NCBI RefSeq assembly: GCF_007859755.1
Contig: NZ_SJPF01000001.1
Span: 918,082 to 982,081, forward strand
Direction: 5' to 3'
Source of the DNA: Blastopirellula retiformator
GTDB lineage: Bacteria; Planctomycetota; Planctomycetia; Pirellulales; Pirellulaceae
Length of the DNA: 64,000 nt
Made by a program: the position numbers and the translations under genes. Of the stretch, positions 10,719-19,285 are shown piece by piece. A model generated the notes under the pieces. That model saw only the letters and a program-made list of their open reading frames with translations. It made no database searches and was not told the origin of the DNA. The first letter of the stretch is position 1, and every line of letters begins with the position of its first letter.

Positions 10719-11462
10719 TTACGCTTCAGCCATGTCAGCTTCGATGAAGTTTTTCGCGTAACTTTCGTAGCCGGAGTGAAACTGCTTGGCCATCGCGTCG
10801 GGAAAGACGTGAAACTCGCCGCTGGCAAGCGCCGCGACGATCGCTTCGGCGACGACCGACGGTGGTTCCGCGATGTCGGTGAAGCCGGCGTGATCGGCCA
10901 TTTCGGTGGCGATGGGGCCGGGGTGGACGCTCATGACGGCCGTTCCTTGCCCTGCCAATTCTTCTCTCAGCGCCTGGGTGATCGAGTAGGCAGCGGCCTT
11001 CGACGCCGAGTAGGTGGCGGCGCTTAAGAACGTTTTGATCGACACGACCGAGTTAAGCTGGACGAAGACGCCGCCTCCGTTGTTCTTTAGTACGGGGGCG
11101 AACGCCTGGGCGACGCGTATGAGGCCGTAGACGTTGACGTCCATTTCAAATTGCAGGGCGTCAAATGCAGCGGAGGAGAGGGGAGACTCGGACTTGTAGA
11201 CGCCGGCGTTGTTGATGACCAGTTCGACGTCGCTCGCCGCACTGGCCGCCGCCTGGATGGTCTCTTGTGTTTGCAAGTCGACTTCGACCGGAACGACTCG
11301 ATCACCGTACTTTTCGACCAGCGGCTGAGCCGACTGAGGATTGCGAACGGCGGCGTAAACCTTTTTTGCGCCATGGGCCAGCAGCGTTTCGACGATCGAC
11401 TTTCCAATGCCCCGGTTGGCGCCGGTTACCAAAGCGACTTTGCCATTGATTTCAAAACTCAT
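10719..11462 (-). CDS. Short-chain dehydrogenase/reductase (SDR)
   Basis: This 247-residue cytoplasmic NAD(P)-dependent oxidoreductase shows the classical SDR marks. The cofactor motif TGANRGIG is at residues 14-21. NNAG follows strand 4, and the catalytic Ser and YSASK (Tyr/Lys) come near 140-155. Substrate is not predictable from the sequence. A GAGGA ribosome binding site stands about 7 nt before the ATG. It is downstream of pcm on the same strand with a 161-bp gap, so co-transcription is possible but not evident. Confidence 0.9.
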   Translation of the reverse strand: MSFEINGKVALVTGANRGIGKSIVETLLAHGAKKVYAAVRNPQSAQPLVEKYGDRVVPVEVDLQTQETIQAAASAASDVELVINNAGVYKSESPLSSAAFDALQFEMDVNVYGLIRVAQAFAPVLKNNGGGVFVQLNSVVSIKTFLSAATYSASKAAAYSITQALREELAGQGTAVMSVHPGPIATEMADHAGFTDIAEPPSVVAEAIVAALASGEFHVFPDAMAKQFHSGYESYAKNFIEADMAEA

Positions 11463-11623
11463 GGATGGTTCCTCGGTTACAGGTGGAAGCGGTCGTCGTC
11501 CGCGGCCGGAGGCGGAGCGTTACTTCTCACTACGATGCTCTAACCGAACGTTGGTTTCGCCGAGGGCAAGAAATTATGCTGACGCTCCTCGTCGTCAGGG
11601 GATCGCCAGCACGAACAGCGTTG

Positions 11624-12289
11624 CTATTGGCGGACCTGGCCGACCATCGGGACGAATTGCACGGCCGAAACGTTGCGGCACTCGAATTTGTCTTCGGCCA
11701 GCTTGTGCACGCATTGCAAGACTTGCGCGCCTTCACCGACCGGCAAGATCAAGCGACCTCCGGTAGCCAACTGTGCAGGCAGTAGTGGCGGGATTTTGGG
11801 AGCGGCGGCGGCGATCAAGATGGCGTCAAACGGAGCGGCGGTTGGCCAGCCGGCATAGCCATCTCCTTGCCTCAAGTGAACGTCGCCATCGCCGAGCCTG
11901 CAAAGCCGCTCCTTGGCCGCCGCAGCTAATTCCGGCAAGATTTCGATCGCGTAGACTTCGGCGCCCATTTCGGCCAGCACCGCCGATTGGTAGCCCGATC
12001 CGGCGCCGATGTCCAAGACGCGCGCACCGGGCTGGATCTCGGCCAATTGCGACATGAGCGCAACGATGTAGGGCTGCGAAATCGTTTGTCCCGAACTCAA
12101 CGCAACGGCGCAGTCGTCGTAAGCGAGACGCCGCTGGCGGGGTGGGAGGAACTCGTGCCTTGGGACGTCCCCCATTGCGGACAGGACTGCGGTATCCCGA
12201 ATATCACGACCACGAAGTTGCCGCATAACCACTTCCTTTCGCAACGCAGCGTATTTCGCCATTTCGTCGGAGGAGCACGCAGAGTACAT
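11624..12289 (-). CDS. pcm: Protein-L-isoaspartate O-methyltransferase
   Basis: This 221-residue SAM-dependent enzyme methylates isoaspartyl residues in aged proteins so they can revert to aspartate. Visible marks are the N-terminal helical part (MRQLRGRDIRD), the signature SSGQTISQPYIVALM, the SAM motif I VLDIGAGSGYQSAVLAEMG, and the closing GGRLILPVGE. Start: ATG at 12289 with AAAGGAG eight nt upstream. Length is normal for the family. It is divergent from the first purine nucleoside phosphorylase. Confidence 0.92.
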   Translation of the reverse strand: MYSACSSDEMAKYAALRKEVVMRQLRGRDIRDTAVLSAMGDVPRHEFLPPRQRRLAYDDCAVALSSGQTISQPYIVALMSQLAEIQPGARVLDIGAGSGYQSAVLAEMGAEVYAIEILPELAAAAKERLCRLGDGDVHLRQGDGYAGWPTAAPFDAILIAAAAPKIPPLLPAQLATGGRLILPVGEGAQVLQCVHKLAEDKFECRNVSAVQFVPMVGQVRQ

Positions 12290-12657
12290 TTGCAGTTCTC
12301 CTTTCGTAATCCAGTTTACAATTGGGTGCGGAAGAAGGAAAATTGAGAGAGTTGCCCAGCTGAATCAATACAAAAGATTATGATTTGTTGAGAACTAACG
12401 CAGAACGTTTTGAACTGTTGTTGCGTCTCAACCCTCGTTCCCACAAGGAGCGATTCGTTTGCCTGCTGCTGAGGGGGGGGAATTCAGGTCGGCGTTGCTG
12501 CCCCTATGCCGACTTGACCGCCCCCCTCAGATTTTCATCAGACTTCATTTCGCTCTCTTGGCCCACGCTGGGCCGCTACTTGTGGCGCGGTCCTCAATCC
12601 GCATAATCGGTGTTTGTCTATCGCACCACATCTCGCACGACTTCTGAGGAACCGTCC
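12290..12657 (+). promoter_or_regulatory. Divergent intergenic region with a long G-rich hairpin
   Basis: This is non-coding sequence between pcm and the first punA gene. It contains an extended inverted repeat at 12469-12530: CTGAGGGGGGGG ... CAGGTCGGC, a loop of about 14 nt, GCCGACTTG ... CCCCCCTCAG. The G8 run is at 12473-12480. The hairpin lies about 130 nt upstream of the phosphorylase start and is followed by only a short T stretch, so attenuator, terminator or mobile relic are all possible. No clear promoter boxes are visible. Confidence 0.5.
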
Positions 12658-13488
12658 ATGCTCGACCTGTTCGACAAAATCGAAGAAGCGGTCGCCGCCA
12701 TTCGCAAAAAGTGGGACAAAGTTCCAGCGGCCGGCATTATTTTGGGCACTGGTTTGGGCGGCCTGGTCGAAGAGATCGAGATTGAAGCGTCGCTGGAATA
12801 CGAGGAAATTCCGAATTTCCCGACGTCGACGGCGATTAGCCATCGCGGCCGACTCGTCTACGGGATGCTGAATGGCCTGCCGGTTGTGGCGATGGAAGGC
12901 CGCTTCCATATGTACGAGGGCTATTCGCTGAAGCAAATCACCCTGCCGGTCCGCGTGATGAAGGCGCTGGGCGCCGAGCTGCTGGTCTGCTCCAACGCCT
13001 CTGGCGGGATGAACCCGTACTTCAATTGCGGCGACATCATGGTGATCGAAGATCAGATCAACCTGCTGGGGGACAACCCGCTGATCGGGATCAATGACGA
13101 TCGCTTGGGCCCGCGGTTCCCCGACATGTGCGAACCGTACGACCTGAAGCTGGTCGACATGGCGCTCGAAATCGCCCGCGCTGAAAACATCGTCGCCCAC
13201 AAGGGCGTTTTCGTCGCGGTCGCCGGGCCGAACCTGGAAACCCGCGCCGAGTATCGTTTCCTGCGTCAGATCGGCGCCGATGCGGTCGGCATGTCGACCG
13301 TGCCGGAAGTGATCGTCGCGGTCCACTGCGGCATGAAGGTGGTGGCGCTGTCGATCATTACCGACATGTGCCTGCCCGACGCGCTGAAGCCGGCCAACGT
13401 CGAAGAGATCATCGCCACCGCCAACGAGGCGCAGCCGCGGCTTTGCACGCTGGTCAAGGGAGTTTTGGCGCGCGTCCAAGCGGGCTAG
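12658..13488 (+). CDS. punA: Purine nucleoside phosphorylase, first paralogue (Asp at the base-specificity position)
   Basis: This 276-residue trimeric-type (family II) PNP splits purine nucleosides with phosphate. Conserved parts are the phosphate loop GTGLGGL (30-36), EGRFHMYEGYS with His84, SNASGGMNP (112-120), Glu194 in GPNLETRAEY and GMSTVPEVIVA. Where the human-type enzyme has Asn243 (ITN), this protein has Asp236 (IITD). In family studies Asp at this site favours 6-amino purines such as adenosine, so specificity may be altered (inference). The start at 12658 follows GAGGA by 7 nt; a GTG at 12610 opens the frame earlier but lacks homology. A second paralogue follows about 50 bp downstream. 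Confidence 0.93.
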   Translation: MLDLFDKIEEAVAAIRKKWDKVPAAGIILGTGLGGLVEEIEIEASLEYEEIPNFPTSTAISHRGRLVYGMLNGLPVVAMEGRFHMYEGYSLKQITLPVRVMKALGAELLVCSNASGGMNPYFNCGDIMVIEDQINLLGDNPLIGINDDRLGPRFPDMCEPYDLKLVDMALEIARAENIVAHKGVFVAVAGPNLETRAEYRFLRQIGADAVGMSTVPEVIVAVHCGMKVVALSIITDMCLPDALKPANVEEIIATANEAQPRLCTLVKGVLARVQAG

Positions 13489-13536
13489 TAACGTCACGTC
13501 GACGCTGTGATCGGTAGGCTGAGGGAGAGGCCAAGC

Positions 13537-14361
13537 TTGTTTCGACTGTCTGTGGAAGTGGAAGAAACCGCCGCCGCGGTTCGTCGCCGTTGGAACCGGC
13601 GTCCCAAGGCGGGCATCATCCTGGGGACCGGGCTCGGCAGTCTGACCGATGGCATCGACGTCGAGGCCTCGATCGCCTATGACGATCTACCATACTTCCC
13701 GCAAGCGACCGCGCTCAGCCATGCCGGTCGCTTGATTTGCGGCAAGCTGGGAGGCGTCGACGTCTTGGTGATGGAAGGCCGCTTCCATCTCTACGAAGGG
13801 TATTCGCTCGACCAGATCACGCTGCCGGTCCGCGTGATGCAAGAGTTGGGCGCTCAGCTGCTGGTCGTCAGCAACGCCTCCGGCGGGATGAACCCGTACT
13901 ATCACTCGGGCGACATCATGCTGATGGAAGACCATATCAACATGATGTGGCGCAGTCCGCTGGTGGGTCACACCGACGAAGGGAAACTGGCCGAGCGGTT
14001 CCCCGACATGTCGTCTCCCTACGATCGTCGGCTGCTGAAGCTGGCGGCCAAAGTCGCCCGGCGAGAGTCAATCCGCTTCCACCAAGGGGTGTACGTGGCG
14101 ATGAGCGGCCCGAACTACGAAACCCGAGCCGAGTACCGATTCTTACGGCAGATCGGCGGCGACGTCGTCGGCATGTCGACCGTGCCGGAGGTAATCGTCG
14201 CGCGGCAATGCGGACTGCAGGTATTAGCCTTGTCGACGGTCACCAACATCTGCCTGCCCGACGACCTGGGCCGGGTCGGCAAGTACGACGTGATCAATGC
14301 GGCGAAGGCGGCCGAGCCAAAACTGCGTCGCATTGTGCGAGAAGTGATCCGCGAAGCTTAA
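13537..14361 (+). CDS. punA: Purine nucleoside phosphorylase, second paralogue (Asn at the base-specificity position)
   Basis: This 274-residue paralogue is collinear with the preceding gene and shares GTGLGSL, EGRFHLYEGYS, SNASGGMNP, GPNYETRAEY and GMSTVPEVIVA. It keeps the canonical Asn237 (TVTN), expected to bind 6-oxo purines (inosine, guanosine). I place the start at TTG 13537. GGGAGAGG lies about 6 nt upstream, and the protein then aligns residue for residue with its neighbour from the first codon. A GTG at 13507 would add 10 residues with no counterpart. The pair probably arose by tandem duplication and is co-transcribed. Confidence 0.92.
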   Translation: MFRLSVEVEETAAAVRRRWNRRPKAGIILGTGLGSLTDGIDVEASIAYDDLPYFPQATALSHAGRLICGKLGGVDVLVMEGRFHLYEGYSLDQITLPVRVMQELGAQLLVVSNASGGMNPYYHSGDIMLMEDHINMMWRSPLVGHTDEGKLAERFPDMSSPYDRRLLKLAAKVARRESIRFHQGVYVAMSGPNYETRAEYRFLRQIGGDVVGMSTVPEVIVARQCGLQVLALSTVTNICLPDDLGRVGKYDVINAAKAAEPKLRRIVREVIREA

Positions 14362-14377
14362 AGCGTCGCCAACGCGA

Positions 14378-15970
14378 CTACTTCTTCGCCTCTTCGTGAT
14401 ATTCCTGCTCGGTGTTGACGTCCCAGATGTTGTTCTTTTCGGTCGAACCGGCGCAGATGTTGTCGACCGCCGTCATCGCGGCCAGCATCGAGTGATCCTG
14501 GTTGTTGTAGCGATGCATGCCGTTGCGGCCGATCAGGAACAAATTGTCGAAGCTGTCGACATACTCACGAATTTCGCTGAACCGATCGTATGTGCCGAAG
14601 TAGGCCGGATAGGTCTTGGGAACGCGAATCACGGTGGAGTCGAGCACGTCGTCGGCGTCGATGATGTCGATCTTGGCCAGTTCCTGGCGGCCCAGTTCGG
14701 CCATGTCTTCATCCGACTTCTTCCACAACTCGTCGTTCTCGTAGCAGAAGTACTCCAGGCCGAGCCAAACCGTGTTTTGATCGGCGACCAGGTACTTGCT
14801 CCAGTTGTTGAAGATCTGCAGGCGGCCGATTAACACGTCGCGCTCTTGGATGTAGATCCAGTTGTCGCGGACCAGTTGTTCTCCTTCAGGCGTCGACTCT
14901 TTGATCTTCAGCTTGTTGACCAGCATGCCGACGGTAATAAAGTCGCGGAACTGCAGCCCCGCGGCGACTTCTTTGACGTTCTCCGGAACGTCCGCGTCGA
15001 TCGAGCGAATCAGTTCATTAACTGGCATTGTCGAGAAGACGTAGTCGCCGTCGATACGACGTTTTTCGCCTTGTTCGTTGACGACGGTGACGCCAACCAG
15101 TTTGTCTCCCTCGATGTGGAGCTGGTCGACTTTCGTCTTGTAGTGAAGTTCGCCGCCAAGCTCTTCAATCTTCTTGGCGCACGTTTCCCACATCTGGCCG
15201 GGGCCATGTTTGGGATAGAGGAACTGCTCGATCAGCGAGGTCTCGACTCCCTTCTGGCTGACGTCGGACGATTTTTTCTGGAACGGCTTCTTCACGGCGT
15301 GCATGATCGCCTTGGTGATCGACAGGCCTTTGATCCGCTGAGCGCCCCAAGCGGCGCTGATTTCGTCGCACGGCACGCCCCAGACCTTCTCGGTGTACGA
15401 CTTGAAGAAGGTGAGGTATAGCTCGCGGCCGAAGCGGTTGATGAAGAACTGTTCCAGGTTTTGTTCGTCTTTGATCGGGAAGGCCCGGGCCTGCATGTAG
15501 CTGGCGCCGATCTTCGCCATTCGCATCGGTCCCAGGTTGGTGACTGTCTGCGTGCTGAGCGAAATCGGATAGTCAAAGAAACGGCGGAGGAAATAGATGC
15601 GGCTCTTGCGGGGGCGGACCAACATCACGTCGTCGGTCTTTTCGGGATCCAGGCACCGGGCTTCGCCGCCAGCGTTGTTGTTCACCTCGCGGGTTTGATT
15701 CTGATACTTGATCGTGAAACTCGCCTTGGCGCCTTCCTCGATCGGCAGCATGTTCACCCACCAGTCCATCACGCGGTCCGACTTCGAGAAGAAGCGGTGC
15801 CCGCCGATGTCGATGCGGTTCCCCTTGTAGTTGATGGTTCGCGAGATGCCGCCGACCATGTCCGACATCTCCAGCACGATCGGCTTGATGTTGCTCCGGG
15901 TCAGCAGTTCGTAAGCGGCGGTCAGGCCGGCAGGTCCGGCGCCAATGATGACGGCTTGTTGGCGATCCAT
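14378..15970 (-). CDS. FAD-dependent oxidoreductase (amine-oxidase/UDP-galactopyranose-mutase-like)
   Basis: This 530-residue flavoprotein has an N-terminal FAD motif [17 protein letters not shown] and the following [10 protein letters not shown] segment seen in NAD(P)-binding Rossmann proteins near UDP-galactopyranose mutase and protoporphyrinogen oxidase. A C-terminal FAD closure is at [17 protein letters not shown]. Some homologues lie in polysaccharide clusters, but the neighbours here give no such hint. The ATG at 15970 begins right at the Rossmann fold; a longer frame to 16033 adds 21 unlikely residues. It converges with the second PNP with only 16 bp between stops. Substrate is not identified. 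Confidence 0.85.
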   Translation of the reverse strand: MDRQQAVIIGAGPAGLTAAYELLTRSNIKPIVLEMSDMVGGISRTINYKGNRIDIGGHRFFSKSDRVMDWWVNMLPIEEGAKASFTIKYQNQTREVNNNAGGEARCLDPEKTDDVMLVRPRKSRIYFLRRFFDYPISLSTQTVTNLGPMRMAKIGASYMQARAFPIKDEQNLEQFFINRFGRELYLTFFKSYTEKVWGVPCDEISAAWGAQRIKGLSITKAIMHAVKKPFQKKSSDVSQKGVETSLIEQFLYPKHGPGQMWETCAKKIEELGGELHYKTKVDQLHIEGDKLVGVTVVNEQGEKRRIDGDYVFSTMPVNELIRSIDADVPENVKEVAAGLQFRDFITVGMLVNKLKIKESTPEGEQLVRDNWIYIQERDVLIGRLQIFNNWSKYLVADQNTVWLGLEYFCYENDELWKKSDEDMAELGRQELAKIDIIDADDVLDSTVIRVPKTYPAYFGTYDRFSEIREYVDSFDNLFLIGRNGMHRYNNQDHSMLAAMTAVDNICAGSTEKNNIWDVNTEQEYHEEAKK

Positions 15971-16106
15971 GGGGTTGCCTGGTAAACGTGGGGAGTAGGG
16001 GCTTTTTACACACTCAAGTGTTCGCCGCAACAAAGCCGATCAGGCAAACTGTTGCGCAAAAACTTGGTGAAGGTCCCTTACTTCTTCGTTACAACCCCGA
16101 GAAACG

Positions 16107-16490
16107 TTACTCTCGAACAAAATGATCGTGGTCAATCACTTCCCACATGTAGCCGGTCGGATCGCGGAAAAAGAATCGCTCGAACGGCGTTGGCCGAATC
16201 GGCGGGATGACTTCGACGCCGGCGTCCGCCAATCGCGCGCGGATTTGGGGCAGTTCGGCCGCCGGAAAGAAGAAGGCGAAGTGCCGCCCGTATTCTTCTT
16301 CAAACGGCGAGACTTCAAACCCTTCGATCTGCAGCACGTGCATCTGCTGCCCGTCGCCAATGTCGAGCCAGATCGCCAAGACGCCGGTGTTGCGCGGTAC
16401 GCCGATGCGCTGCCAGCCAAAGATCTGGGTGAAGAACTCGGCGGTCGTTTCGGCGTCTTGGGTGGCGACGGTAAAGTGGGCCAGACTCAT
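16107..16490 (-). CDS. VOC-family (glyoxalase/dioxygenase-fold) protein
   Basis: This small protein of about 127 residues has the paired beta-alpha-beta-beta-beta modules of the vicinal oxygen chelate fold. AHFTVATQDAETTAEFF opens module one, and a later RPTPFERFFFRDPTGYMWEVI closes module two with the metal-ligand-type Glu. It could be a glyoxalase-like or resistance-type enzyme; substrate unknown. Its ATG shares an A with the upstream stop (TGATG), so it is translationally coupled to the PfpI/DJ-1 gene, which suggests a shared role in aldehyde or glycation defence (inference). Confidence 0.85.
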   Translation of the reverse strand: MSLAHFTVATQDAETTAEFFTQIFGWQRIGVPRNTGVLAIWLDIGDGQQMHVLQIEGFEVSPFEEEYGRHFAFFFPAAELPQIRARLADAGVEVIPPIRPTPFERFFFRDPTGYMWEVIDHDHFVRE

Positions 16491-17029
16491 CACGATTGGC
16501 TCGCCAAAACCTGCAGGATGCCGCCGCAAAAGTCCGGCAGGTCGTCCGGCTTGCGGCTGCTGACGTGATGCCGGTCGACCACCACCGAGGCGTCTTCCCA
16601 GATCGCGCCGGCGTTGATCAGGTCATCTTTGATCCCCGGCGAACCGGTCGTGCGGACTCCTTTGTAGACGCCGGCCGAAATCGGCATCCAGCCGCCATGG
16701 CAAACCGCGGCGATCAGCTGTTGTTTCTGATCGAAGTGGCGAATGATCTCTTTTACCTTGTCGTCGCGGCGCAGTTTGTCTGGCATGAAGCCGCCGGGGC
16801 AGATCACCCCGTCGAAGTCATTCGGGTCGACGTCGGCGATCGCGACGTCGCTTTTCGCCGGATAGCCATTCTTGCCGGCGTACGTGGCGCCAGCGTCGGG
16901 ACCGGCCAGCACCGACTGGGCGCCCGCCTCGATGAGCCGCAGGTGGGGATACCACAGTTCCAGGTCTTCGTAGATGTCGCCGACGAAAATGACGATTCGT
17001 TTGCCGCTGAGGGGCTTGCTTTCGTTCAT
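16490..17029 (-). CDS. DJ-1/PfpI-family protein
   Basis: This 179-residue protein has the class I amidotransferase-like fold. The acid residue of the active site sits in YEDLELWYP near the N-terminus. The nucleophile elbow is AAVCHGGWM, with Cys followed by His. VVVDRHHVSSRKPDDLPDF is the typical closing segment. Relatives act as intracellular proteases, glyoxalases III or deglycases; sequence alone does not separate these. The start at 17029 is preceded by CGAGG; the longer frame from 17095 is less likely. It overlaps the VOC gene at TGATG. Confidence 0.88.
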   Translation of the reverse strand: MNESKPLSGKRIVIFVGDIYEDLELWYPHLRLIEAGAQSVLAGPDAGATYAGKNGYPAKSDVAIADVDPNDFDGVICPGGFMPDKLRRDDKVKEIIRHFDQKQQLIAAVCHGGWMPISAGVYKGVRTTGSPGIKDDLINAGAIWEDASVVVDRHHVSSRKPDDLPDFCGGILQVLASQS

Positions 17030-17180
17030 CGCATCCTCGGAGATTTTTTGCAGGGTAAAAGGTCCTTTGTACCGCGCGGCCGGGCTTGTGGCCATGCGTC
17101 GACTTGCACTAACGCGTAAGGCGCTTTATTCTGCGGCGTGACGAGAAAATGCATCTCGATTGGAAGGAGCTAAGGCGGAA

Positions 17181-17954
17181 ATGGACCAAGAAAACTCAGG
17201 CGGCGAAAAACAATGGCGCCCCGTCAACAAAGTACAGCGGCGGATCCTAGGCGTATTGATCGAAAAGGCGAAGACGACGCCCGACGCTTATCCGATGACC
17301 CTGAACGGGCTGACGACCGGTTGCAATCAAAAGAGCAACCGCGATCCGCAGATGAGCCTGGACGCCGACGACGTGGAAGAGGCGCTCGACCAACTGCGTG
17401 AGATCGGCGCGGTGGCCGAAGTGCATGGCGATGGCCGCGTCGTCAAGTTTCGTCACTACATGAAGGACTGGCTCGCCTGTGAAGGAAACGAACTGGCGGT
17501 CATGGCCGAGTTGCTCCTCCGCGGTTCGCAGACCGTCGGCGAACTGCGCGGTCGCGCCGCCCGGATGGGCAAGATTCCGGACATGGCGTCGCTGACGCCG
17601 ATCTTGCGGGGCCTGCAAGAGAAAGGCCTGGTCGTGCCGCTCACCCCGGAAGGACGCGGCCAGATCGTCACGCACGGGCTCTACTGCGAAAAAGAACTGG
17701 AAGAGCAGCGCCGCACACTTGGCGGCGGAGTGACCGTCACCACCCTAGCCGCCGAGCGCCCGGTCGTCCAAGCGCACCCAGTCGGCCAAACGGGCGCCAC
17801 CGCCGTCGCCACGGCCAAACCGCCGGTTGAAGCGACCGACGCGCCCCATGAAAGCCCGTTGGTCCGCGAACTGCGCAAGGAGATCGAGGATCTGAAGGGA
17901 GAGATGGGGCGGATGAAGAAGGATATTGAGGATTTGTGGTCGAACCTGGGGTAG
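17181..17954 (+). CDS. YceH/DUF480 family protein
   Basis: This protein of about 257 residues matches the DUF480 (YceH) family along residues 10-180. Marks are RRILGVLIEKAKTTPDAYPM, LNGLTTGCNQKSNRDP, a paired winged-helix arrangement and ELLLRGSQTVGELRGRA. The tail is alanine/valine-rich, then forms a coiled coil (about 225-257, ELRKEIEDLKGEMGRMKKD). Function is poorly known; the two winged helices hint at DNA or partner binding. ATG 17181 follows AAGGCGG closely; TTG at 17160 is the alternative. It stands alone, divergent from the PfpI gene. Confidence 0.88.
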   Translation: MDQENSGGEKQWRPVNKVQRRILGVLIEKAKTTPDAYPMTLNGLTTGCNQKSNRDPQMSLDADDVEEALDQLREIGAVAEVHGDGRVVKFRHYMKDWLACEGNELAVMAELLLRGSQTVGELRGRAARMGKIPDMASLTPILRGLQEKGLVVPLTPEGRGQIVTHGLYCEKELEEQRRTLGGGVTVTTLAAERPVVQAHPVGQTGATAVATAKPPVEATDAPHESPLVRELRKEIEDLKGEMGRMKKDIEDLWSNLG

Positions 17955-18061
17955 GGAGGGAAAGGATTAGTTGAATTGTTTTGTCAGCTAATAGCAGTCA
18001 TTCATGTGATGTCGTATAAGCGTGTTCAATCCCTTTTACACCCTTGTCGACGAGACTCAAT

Positions 18062-18274
18062 ATGGCCAAGCACGAAGTTGATTTTACGATTCCTAAACGA
18101 TCTCTCGGTCGAGCTGATGTAGAATTTGCTGTTAAGCGAGACGTAAAGCCATTTGGTCGCTTGAAGGTCTCAAATGGATCAATAGTTTGGGTTCAGGGGG
18201 CAGCGACATATGGATTCAAAATGTGTTGGCCAGATTTCGCCGAGCTAATGCAATCCAAAGGAAAGCACGAGTAA
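18062..18274 (+). CDS. Small conserved hypothetical protein (70 residues)
   Basis: A 70-residue protein begins MAKHEVDFTIPKRSLGRAD and carries a KPFGRLKVSNGSIVWVQG strand pattern and an aromatic C-terminal half (YGFKMCWPDF). I recall very similar small proteins annotated as hypothetical in many genomes, so it is likely a real gene. No domain, signal peptide or membrane segment is visible; it looks like a compact beta-rich cytoplasmic protein. ATG 18062 starts at the conserved motif. A terminator follows 37 bp after its stop. Confidence 0.75.
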   Translation: MAKHEVDFTIPKRSLGRADVEFAVKRDVKPFGRLKVSNGSIVWVQGAATYGFKMCWPDFAELMQSKGKHE

Positions 18275-18310
18275 AAATGATTCGTCATTTCTTCTCGTCG
18301 ATAGATAGAA

Positions 18311-18342
18311 AAAGCCCTATGCCAACCTTGGCATAGGGCTTT
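18311..18342. terminator. Bidirectional rho-independent terminator
   Basis: The perfect stem AAAGCCCTATGCCAA / TTGGCATAGGGCTTT has a 2-nt central gap. A runs and T runs stand on the two sides, so it can serve both the plus-strand small gene and the minus-strand metF gene that converge here. Confidence 0.9.
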
Positions 18343-18387
18343 CTGTTTTAGTCGTCGTCGCCGAACAAGTATTTTACAAAGGACGCC

Positions 18388-19269
18388 TTAGCTGCGGCTC
18401 TTGGCGTAGCGGACGTTGGCCAAAATGGCGGCGGTCGCTTCCGAGCGATTCAGCACATAGAAGTGTAGGCCCGGGATGCCGGCTTCGGTCAGCTCTTGGA
18501 TCTGACGGGTTGCATATTCGACGCCGACTTGCATGTGGTATTCGGTGTCGTCCGGCTTCTTCTGCAGCGCTTCGACCAGCACCCGCGGGATCTTGGCGCC
18601 GCACATCGAGCCAATCCGTTGGATCTGCGCGCCGTTGACGATCGGGAAGATGCCGGGGACGATCGGTACGTTGATGCCGTTGGCGACGCACTTCTCGCGG
18701 AACTCGTAGAAGTCTTGGTTGCGATAGAAGAGCTGCGTGATGATGATGTCGGCGCCCGAATCGACCTTGTGCTTCAAACGGTCGATATCGATTTCGAGCG
18801 ATTCCGCTTCCAGGTGCTTTTCGGGATAGCCGGCGACGGCGACGCCAAACTCCTGGAACTCATCTTTGATCAGCTCGACCAGTTCCGAGGCGTAGCTCAG
18901 CCCCTTAGCGGCCGGCGTGAATTTCTTCTGACCTTGCGGCGGGTCTCCGCGCAGGGCGACGATGTAGTCGACGCCGCGACGTTCCGCTTCGGCCAGGTAG
19001 AGCCGCAGATCGGCGACGGTCGATTCGACCAGCGTCAGGTGAGACGCCACCGGTACGCCGAAGACCTGTTTTACCTTTTCGACGATGTCGAGCGTCTTGC
19101 CGCGCGTCGAACCGCCGGCGCCGTAGGTGCACGTGATGTAGTCTGGTTTGAACTTGACCAGCTTCTCGACGTGCAGCATCAGCGACGCGTCCCCCTTGTC
19201 GGTCTTGGGGGGGAAGAGTTCGAACGACAGCCCGAGTCGACCGGGCGAGTAATAGTCTGCGAGATTCAT
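18388..19269 (-). CDS. metF: Methylenetetrahydrofolate reductase (NAD(P)H)
   Basis: This 293-residue TIM-barrel flavoprotein reduces 5,10-methylene-H4folate to 5-methyl-H4folate for methionine synthesis. Typical elements are SFELFPPKTDKGD (catalytic Glu), CTYGAGGSTRGKTL, ALRGDPP, and the FAD-binding SGADIIITQLFYRN followed by VPGIFPI. Length matches the bacterial enzyme. It is the second gene after the GlmU-like nucleotidyltransferase, 16 bp apart, and probably co-transcribed. It is one of several C1-carrier genes in the window (folD, fhcA, fhcC). Confidence 0.95.
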   Translation of the reverse strand: MNLADYYSPGRLGLSFELFPPKTDKGDASLMLHVEKLVKFKPDYITCTYGAGGSTRGKTLDIVEKVKQVFGVPVASHLTLVESTVADLRLYLAEAERRGVDYIVALRGDPPQGQKKFTPAAKGLSYASELVELIKDEFQEFGVAVAGYPEKHLEAESLEIDIDRLKHKVDSGADIIITQLFYRNQDFYEFREKCVANGINVPIVPGIFPIVNGAQIQRIGSMCGAKIPRVLVEALQKKPDDTEYHMQVGVEYATRQIQELTEAGIPGLHFYVLNRSEATAAILANVRYAKSRS

Positions 19270-19285
19270 AGTGTGGGAGCTTCGC

